DNA of 64,000 nt from CAVPDE01 sp964580575 (GTDB lineage: Bacteria; Desulfobacterota; DSM-4660; Desulfatiglandales; HGW-15). A program made the position numbers and the translations under genes. Positions 58,634-64,000 of this stretch are shown here, piece by piece (positions within the stretch are counted from its first letter, which is position 1; each line of letters begins with the position of its first letter). The stretch is from NCBI GenBank assembly GCA_964580575.1, contig CAZOLJ010000011.1, positions 11,345 to 75,344 of the forward strand. The letters are read 5' to 3'. Under the pieces are notes generated by a model. It was not told the origin of the DNA. It ran no database searches and saw nothing but the letters and a program-made list of their open reading frames with translations.

Positions 58634-59120
58634 ATGGACCTTGAAAAGCTGACAGAAGGTTGGGACTTTGCGGGTCAAAACATCGTGATCCCAGGTGGGG
58701 CAGGGGTTCTCGGGGGTAAGATGGCGTATGCCCTTGTGAAGTGCGGAGCGAACGTGGTCATCCTGAACCGCGATCTGTCAAGAGTGGATTCTCTGAAAGA
58801 ACGTTTTTCCCAGCGGCCCGGGTTCGGGAAAGCTGCTCCATGCGGATGTCCTTTCAATGGATGCTCTCGCGAAAACCCTGGCGAGGCAACTCGGTCCATA
58901 TGGAATCAATGTCAATACCGTATCGCCCCATGCGATCGAAACGGAAATGAGCGCCGAGTGGTCTCCTGAAAAACGGAAAGCCATTGTCGATGCGATTCCT
59001 CTCAAGCGTCTGGGAAAGCCGGAGGATGTGGCCGAAGCGGTTCTGTTCCTGGCCTCTGACACGGCAGCATTCATCACCGGGGAGATCCTTGATGTGAACG
59101 GCGGCTTTCTCATGGACTGA
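58634..59120 (+). pseudogene. Short-chain dehydrogenase/reductase gene with internal deletion and frameshift
   Basis: The ATG at 58634 has AAGGAGG 6 bases upstream. The first frame gives a normal SDR N-terminus: GQNIVIPGGAGVLGGKMAYA (coenzyme loop, Gly-rich) and LVKCGANVVILNRDLSRV, up to about residue 60. Then the frame shifts: near 58832-58858 the sequence in the next frame reads LHADVLSMDALAKTLARQLG, joining the end of strand 3 directly to the helix after the active site. The central part, including the catalytic Tyr-x-x-x-Lys, is missing (about 90-110 residues). The rest (GPYGINVNTVSPHAIETEMS ... GGFLMD) is intact. The GGAGVLGG form resembles D-mannonate oxidoreductase-type SDRs. Not functional as written. 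Confidence 0.85.
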
Positions 59121-59182
59121 GGCCCTAGGCAGCTCAACCCCCCTCCCAGGCGTGATTACAGTTTTTTGCATTTCGCTTTGGC

Positions 59183-59211
59183 TTGACCTTGCCTTCCTAC
59201 TCCGTTATCAT
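59183..59211 (+). promoter_or_regulatory. Sigma-70 promoter before the defence-like module
   Basis: TTGACC (59183-59188), 17-base spacer, TATCAT (59206-59211). Transcription would start near 59218, at the head of a structured leader. Confidence 0.6.
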
Positions 59212-59217
59212 GCCTTT

Positions 59218-59335
59218 ACCTTTCTTGGCCCGTAACCCCTTCCGGGATTAAGGAGGCGTGAAACACGAAGGCCCAACATAAATATGGATTGAAGGCCCCA
59301 TTTCCTTGTGCAAGGGACATGGGGCTTTGTCTTTT
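59218..59335 (+). ncRNA. Predicted structured leader or small RNA ending in a terminator
   Basis: Starts after the promoter at 59183 and ends at a terminator-like hairpin: AAGGCCCCAT (59292-59301) pairs with ATGGGGCTTT (59319-59328) over TTCCTTGTGCAAGGGAC, followed by GTCTTTT. Inside, CGTG-AAA-CACG and CCTT...AAGG pairs add further hairpins. A strong AAGGAGG at 59250-59256 is not placed for the downstream gene. This is a promoter-RNA-terminator unit of about 115 bases: either a small RNA or an attenuating leader for the SNF2 gene. No known RNA family is recognised. Confidence 0.45.
59292..59334 (+). terminator. Rho-independent terminator of the leader unit
   Basis: Ten-base-pair outer stem 59292-59301 with 59319-59328 (one G-U pair), inner CCTT-GTGC-AAGG hairpin, followed by a T-rich stretch TTTGTCTTTT ending at 59335. 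It lies 56 bases before the SNF2 start codon. Confidence 0.6.
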
Positions 59336-59390
59336 GACCGGATTTGACAAATGGCAGTTTCAAAATAGCTGAGTCAAGATCGGTATCAGC

Positions 59391-62300
59391 ATGAATCAGA
59401 AAGCCGACATCAAAGAGGGACAAATACTCACTGGGCCGCTTTTCAACGAACCGATGCGCGTAGAGACGGTCCAGCCTACAGGCCCCAGCACGTGGGTCCT
59501 TGGGTTAGTCGGCATGCAGTCGGAGCGTTTCCGAAAGGTAACCCTTACCTCCGGTGACCTTGAAAAGCTCACCATTATCCACACTGGATACAAATTCAAT
59601 GGGGATGGCGGTCTCCTCAGGCTTGGCCTTCAGGCCTACGCCCTTGGGATAGCCTACGAGTTTGATCCCTATTTCGGACTCTCGATTTCCCGTGTCGATC
59701 CTCTCCCACATCAGCTTGAGGCTGTCTACGATTACCTCCTTAAGCTCCCTCGGGTTCGGTTTCTCCTTGCCGACGACGCTGGAGCCGGAAAGACAATCAT
59801 GGCGGGGCTGCTTATCCGGGAGCTTGAACTCCGTGGCTTGGCTGAACGTATCGCTATCATATGCCCTGCCAATCTTGCCTTCCAATGGCAACGGGAGCTC
59901 AAGGAGAAATTCGACGAGAAGTTCCACGTCTTAAAGGGGTATGACATCCGCGATCAGTTCGGGGTCAACCAGTGGATGGAGCAGAAGCGGATCATTACCT
60001 CGCTTGATCTCGCAAAGCGGAAGGATATTCTCCCAGGGCTCCGCCAAGTTCACTGGGATCTGGTCATTGTTGATGAAGCACATAGGATGTCAGCGTCTGA
60101 TGAGACACACAAGAGCATGCGTTACAGGCTTGGGGAACTCCTGAGGGATTCAGCGGACCATCTCCTACTAATGACAGCGACTCCTCATAAAGGTGATCCT
60201 GAAAATTTCACACTCTTCCTGCAGCTTTTGGATGTGGACGCCTATGCAGATGTAAGGTCGATCCGTGAAGCCATGGAGCGAAGGAGGGCTCCCTTCTATT
60301 TACGCCGCACCAAGGAGGCAATGGTTTATTTCCCTGAGCGTCAGCCAGATGGTACGTGGGCGGCCAGGAAAATCTTCACAAAACGCATAACACACACGGC
60401 CGGGTTTCAGATTGATGGGCCTGAGTTCTGTCTTTACCAGGATATAACCCGATTCGTGAAGCAACAAAGTGCAAAAGCTGCTATTCAGGGAGATGACCCC
60501 CGTGCCCGTGCAATAGGCTTTTTGATGTCCCTGTACCAGCGACGTCTTGCTTCAAGTACCCATGCCATGCGTCGTTCCCTTGAAAACCGCGTCAGACGCC
60601 TCGAAGAAGGTTTGAAGCGTGCTCAGCAACTGGCCTATCTGGTCCCCCCTGAATTACCCGATCCTGAAGAGCTCGAAGAAATGGAGGAAAGCGAAAGGGA
60701 GCGGCTTGAGGAGATACTTGAAGCCGTGACGCTGGCGGGCAATGCCCAGCAGGTACACGACGAAATCGATAACCTCAGAGTGCTCGCGGCTCAGGCTCAG
60801 GCAGTCGAAGACTCCGGGTCGGAAGAAAAGCTTGCAAGACTGAGGGACCTCCTCCATCAGCAGGGTTTTTTTGACAAGGCTGAAAAACGATTGCTCCTCT
60901 TCACGGAGTTTAAGGACACCCTAGATTACCTGGTAGAAAAGTTAAGGGCCTGGGGGTTCAAGGTTGGCTTCATTCACGGGAGTATGAAACCAGGATCACG
61001 GGAGGAACCAGGGACACGCCTCTTTACGGAACAGCAATTCAGAGAGGGCGAGATCCAGGTGCTTGTTGCAACTGAAGCTGCAGGGGAAGGCATAAACCTT
61101 CAGGTCTGCAATATCCTTTTCAACTATGACATCCCCTGGAATCCCAATCGCCTTGAACAACGCATGGGTCGCATCCATCGCTATGGCCAGCGAAAGGACT
61201 GCCTGATCTTCAACTTTGTGGCCACGAACACCATCGAAGGGCGGGTCCTTCAGCGGTTGCTTGATAAACTTCAGGAAATCCGGGATGCCTTGGACGACGA
61301 CGCCGTATTCAACGTTGTGGGAGAAATTCTTCCCTCAGCCCATATCGAGAAGGTTCTCAGGGACTATTATGCGGGTTTGCTGGGAGATGCGGATCTTGAA
61401 GAGCGACTTCTCAGGGATGTGGATGAAGGACAGTTCAGGGCCATTTGCCGGAATGCTCTGGAGGGGCTCGCGTCCAAAAAGCTCAACCTGGAGATGTTGA
61501 TTGAACGCCGCGCCCTTGCCCAGGAGCGCCGCTTGGTCCCGGAGACTATTGACCGCTTCTTGAGGGAGGCTTCGGAGTATATCCCCATCACCCTTAAGCC
61601 CATTTCAAGCTTGCCACACACATTCGACCCGGCGAAAACTCCATCGGTCTTGAAACTTTATGAGAATGCTCCGGACTGGAAACTCCCGGTTCTCGCTACC
61701 AGGTACCCTCGCTGTTCTACAGATCGGGAAACTGCCGAGAAAAACAATTTTGAGTGGGTTACCCCTGGTCACCCGCTCTTCGAGGCGATTCGGAGGCACA
61801 CCTACAGGCAAGGGTTGGAGGTTTTCGGACAAGGCGCCTGTTATTATTCCCTGCAGCACGAAAATCCTGCTCGGATAGATTTTTACCGTGCCCGGATTGT
61901 GGACGGCCTCGGCCATGTTATCCATGAAAAACTTTTTGCTGTGGAGATCTCTGAGAGCAAAGAACCGGAAATCAAAGAGCCGACAGTGCTCGGGAATTTC
62001 TCTCCTGCTGCCCACCCTGGTGAAATCCCAGCTGTGGCACTGCTCCCTGAGGTGACATCCTGGATTACTGAGAATGCTCTCAAGCCTTTTCTTAAAGAAA
62101 TCAGATCGGAGCGTTTAGGTGAAATTGATCGAATTTCTGATCATGTGGAACTATCTCTCACAGAACTCCTCCAGCGAACAGATGATGAAATAGGCAAGGC
62201 CGCAGCGGAGGTCGAGCAGAAGGTGACAGGGGCAGAGGGGCGGCTTGCGCAGGCTGAACAGCGGCATTCAGAATTGCTCACCCGGCGGGAGCGCCGGCGC

Positions 62301-62828
62301 AAGGAACTGGAGCAGCAACGGTCTCTGTCCCTGCAGGCTGTTGAGAAAATTGCCAGCGCCCTAGTTCTACCCCACCCGGAGCGCGAAGCCCCTGATGTGC
62401 GGGCCATGCGACCTAATCTTGAAACGGAAGCGATTGCCATGCAAGCTGTCCTGGAGCATGAGAGCTCTCAAGGCCGACAGGTATACGACGTGCATGAGAA
62501 AAACCTGGGCTATGACATTACAAGCCTTGATCTGAATTCGGGTGAACTGAGACTGATCGAGGTGAAAGGCTTGTCCGCTTCGACAGGAACGATCCTGCTC
62601 ACGCCCAATGAACGAAGAGTGGCTGAGGACCGCCGCGATTGCTACTGGCTCTATGTCGTAACCGATTGCAGTTCAAATCCAAAGCTCCAGGAGCCGGTTT
62701 GTGACCCTGCCCGCTTTGAATGGAATGAAGTGATCAAAGTGGCGCACTATTATCTCTCAGTGGATGCCCTTACGCAACCAATGCAGGTCTGCGAAGATCA
62801 AGCACCCTATGGCAAGAGGGATGAATGA
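59391..62828 (+). CDS. SNF2-family helicase/ATPase with C-terminal DUF3883 nuclease-like domain
   Basis: 1145 residues. Residues about 105-480 are the SNF2 core 1: Walker A DDAGAGKT (128-135), DEAH box IVDEAHRM (near 226), motif III LMTATPHKG. Core 2 has LLFTEFKDTLDYL, VATEAAGEGINLQVCN and IPWNPNRLEQRMGRIHRYGQ. Between is a long coiled insert rich in E and R (about 400-490). Residues about 1010-1110 form a DUF3883-like domain with NLGYDITSLD and LRLIEVKG, a D...E-x-K pattern as in restriction-like nucleases, then LLTPNERRVAEDRRDCYWLY. Similar helicase-DUF3883 proteins occur in phage-defence islands (DISARM-type DrmD relatives). Overlaps the next gene by 4 bases. No obvious ribosome site at the ATG. 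Confidence 0.88.
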   Translation: MNQKADIKEGQILTGPLFNEPMRVETVQPTGPSTWVLGLVGMQSERFRKVTLTSGDLEKLTIIHTGYKFNGDGGLLRLGLQAYALGIAYEFDPYFGLSISRVDPLPHQLEAVYDYLLKLPRVRFLLADDAGAGKTIMAGLLIRELELRGLAERIAIICPANLAFQWQRELKEKFDEKFHVLKGYDIRDQFGVNQWMEQKRIITSLDLAKRKDILPGLRQVHWDLVIVDEAHRMSASDETHKSMRYRLGELLRDSADHLLLMTATPHKGDPENFTLFLQLLDVDAYADVRSIREAMERRRAPFYLRRTKEAMVYFPERQPDGTWAARKIFTKRITHTAGFQIDGPEFCLYQDITRFVKQQSAKAAIQGDDPRARAIGFLMSLYQRRLASSTHAMRRSLENRVRRLEEGLKRAQQLAYLVPPELPDPEELEEMEESERERLEEILEAVTLAGNAQQVHDEIDNLRVLAAQAQAVEDSGSEEKLARLRDLLHQQGFFDKAEKRLLLFTEFKDTLDYLVEKLRAWGFKVGFIHGSMKPGSREEPGTRLFTEQQFREGEIQVLVATEAAGEGINLQVCNILFNYDIPWNPNRLEQRMGRIHRYGQRKDCLIFNFVATNTIEGRVLQRLLDKLQEIRDALDDDAVFNVVGEILPSAHIEKVLRDYYAGLLGDADLEERLLRDVDEGQFRAICRNALEGLASKKLNLEMLIERRALAQERRLVPETIDRFLREASEYIPITLKPISSLPHTFDPAKTPSVLKLYENAPDWKLPVLATRYPRCSTDRETAEKNNFEWVTPGHPLFEAIRRHTYRQGLEVFGQGACYYSLQHENPARIDFYRARIVDGLGHVIHEKLFAVEISESKEPEIKEPTVLGNFSPAAHPGEIPAVALLPEVTSWITENALKPFLKEIRSERLGEIDRISDHVELSLTELLQRTDDEIGKAAAEVEQKVTGAEGRLAQAEQRHSELLTRRERRRKELEQQRSLSLQAVEKIASALVLPHPEREAPDVRAMRPNLETEAIAMQAVLEHESSQGRQVYDVHEKNLGYDITSLDLNSGELRLIEVKGLSASTGTILLTPNERRVAEDRRDCYWLYVVTDCSSNPKLQEPVCDPARFEWNEVIKVAHYYLSVDALTQPMQVCEDQAPYGKRDE

Positions 62829-64000
62829 GGAAAAAGCGCGTAATCGGGCGCAAAAGCCTTTTCCTGAGTAGTGTGCAGAAGGAACTGCTGCATGAGCGGC
62901 GCGCCCTCAAGGACTTTATCGAGGGTGACGCATTGCTCAGACGCTATTTCGAGGTGTTTCTCTTCGAGGACCTCCCTGCCAGGGATCGCAAGGCGGACGA
63001 TGTGTACCTTGAGGAGGTGGAACATTGTGATGTATACGTCGGACTCTTCGGTAACGAATATGGAGCGGAGGATGCCAAAGGCATATCTCCCACAGAACGC
63101 GAGTTCGATCTTGCATCTTCGAAAGCTAAGCCTCGCCTGATTTTCGTTAAGGGAACGGATGATAAGGTGCGGCACCCCAAAATGTTCAAACTGATTCGTA
63201 AGGCGGGTTCACAGCTCGTTCGCCGCCGATTCGCTGACGTCCCAGACTTGACCGCAGCTGTTTACGCGGCCCTGGTGGGGCACCTGGAACACTCGGGTGA
63301 TCTGAGAACGCTCCCCTTTGATGCATCCCCATGTCCCCGGGCATCCATGAGCGACCTGCCGAAGGAAAAGCTCAGGTCGTTTTTGGAAGTCGCTAAGCGT
63401 GAGCGGAATTATCCACTACCGGCCGAGACCACCAAAGAAAAAGCTCTTGCCCACCTCAATCTGCTTGACAATGGGCAGCCCACATACGCGGCCATCCTGC
63501 TGTTCGGCATGGAACCTCAGCGCTTTCTTCCGACCTCCGAAGTCAAATGCCTTCACTTTCATGGCACTGAAGTTCGAAAGCCTATCCCGTCTTACCAGAT
63601 TTTCAAGGGCACGGTATTTGACCTTGTGGACCAGGCTGTGAATTTCGTGCTGTCCAAGATTGACCGGAGCATCGGCACCCGCGCGCAAAGTGTTCAAGCC
63701 CCGTCGGAATATGAACTTCCGAAAGAAGCGGTGGCCGAGGCCATCGTCAACGCCGTAGCCCATCGAGACTACACGAGCAACGCCAGCGTACAGGTTATGC
63801 TTTTCGCTGACCGGCTGGAGGTATGGAATCCGGGCGAGCTGCCTCCGCCCCTGACCCCTGAACTACTGCGGGTCCCCCATGCTTCGATCCCGCGCAATCC
63901 CCTGATCGCTGAGCCACTTTACCTTGTCCGCTATATCGAGAAGGCGGGGACCGGCACGCTCGACATGATTGCGCGATGCCGGGAGGCCGGCCTTCCCGAA
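62825..64000 (+). CDS. DUF4062 domain fused to GHKL-type (RecG-like HATPase_c_4) ATP-binding protein, 3' end beyond window
   Basis: The frame starts at ATG 62825, overlapping the SNF2 stop (ATGA), and is open for all 392 codons to the window edge, so the gene is incomplete. The N-terminal about 155 residues are DUF4062: GRKSLFLSSVQKELLHERRA, YFEVFLFEDLPARDRKADDV, CDVYVGLFGNEYGAED. The second half has PTYAAILLFGMEPQRFLPTS, then the GHKL N-box AEAIVNAVAHRDY near residue 305 and G1-like EVWNPGELPPPLTP near residue 337, as in the ATP-binding RecG-related (COG2865) proteins often found in defence islands. Probably ATP-dependent, with the TIR-like DUF4062 domain as sensor or effector. Coupled translation implies joint function with the SNF2 protein. 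Confidence 0.85.
   Translation, partial: MRKKRVIGRKSLFLSSVQKELLHERRALKDFIEGDALLRRYFEVFLFEDLPARDRKADDVYLEEVEHCDVYVGLFGNEYGAEDAKGISPTEREFDLASSKAKPRLIFVKGTDDKVRHPKMFKLIRKAGSQLVRRRFADVPDLTAAVYAALVGHLEHSGDLRTLPFDASPCPRASMSDLPKEKLRSFLEVAKRERNYPLPAETTKEKALAHLNLLDNGQPTYAAILLFGMEPQRFLPTSEVKCLHFHGTEVRKPIPSYQIFKGTVFDLVDQAVNFVLSKIDRSIGTRAQSVQAPSEYELPKEAVAEAIVNAVAHRDYTSNASVQVMLFADRLEVWNPGELPPPLTPELLRVPHASIPRNPLIAEPLYLVRYIEKAGTGTLDMIARCREAGLPE

Overview
The window looks like chromosomal DNA of an anaerobic Desulfobacterota (deltaproteobacterial) sulfate reducer or syntroph. The evidence is the mix of genes: an aldehyde:ferredoxin oxidoreductase, HdrB with a QmoC/HdrC-like membrane iron-sulfur protein, the alpha half of an ADP-forming acyl-CoA synthetase, a free-standing MetH-type activation domain, a double-cluster ferredoxin protein and Gram-negative envelope genes (lspA, lgt, LysM). 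GC content is moderately high throughout. No rRNA, tRNA, CRISPR array, integrase or transposase gene was found.

Layout. 1-5.8 kb: DUF362-like fragment, radical SAM protein, TrpF-like protein, CysQ/HAL2-type phosphatase, small AAA ATPase and NUDIX hydrolase. 5.9-13 kb: aldehyde oxidoreductase, cation-efflux transporter with a tandem-repeat operator candidate, two membrane proteins and an M20 peptidase. 13.1-18.8 kb: a complete five-gene oligopeptide/dipeptide-type ABC importer with a terminator after the binding-protein gene. 19-28.7 kb: CBS-domain protein, a nucleotidyltransferase pair, an orphan phosphoribosyltransferase-like gene with a strong promoter, small metabolic genes, a DUF4124 protease preceded by a previously unlisted 38-codon gene, and a response regulator. 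29.3-40.5 kb, all on the minus strand: topA, dprA, a LysM protein, lgt, lspA, ileS and small genes. 40.5-48.7 kb: DHH phosphoesterase, large histidine kinase, acyl-CoA synthetase alpha, HdrB and its membrane partner. 49-55.5 kb: acetyltransferase, a DapF homologue lacking both catalytic cysteines, an MFS carrier, the thiE-thiL-thiM thiamine cluster and two unknown overlapping genes. 55.5-59.1 kb: LarA-like racemase/epimerase, FGGY kinase and a broken SDR gene, probably a sugar-acid pathway. 59.2-64 kb: a defence-like pair, an SNF2 ATPase fused to a DUF3883 nuclease-like domain followed by an overlapping DUF4062/GHKL-ATPase gene that runs off the window. It is preceded by a promoter, a structured leader and a terminator.

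Intergenic DNA is rich in repeats. At least five families of palindromic or word-like repeats sit between genes and sometimes supply the last codons or stop of the flanking gene. A 290-bp element with long terminal inverted repeats separates lspA from ileS. Three remnants or altered genes stand out: a NUDIX stub near 22.9 kb, the deleted and frameshifted SDR at 58.6-59.1 kb, and the active-site-less DapF homologue. The best candidate for an undescribed system is the 59.2-64 kb module, followed by the LarA-kinase-SDR cluster and the Hdr-type membrane complex.
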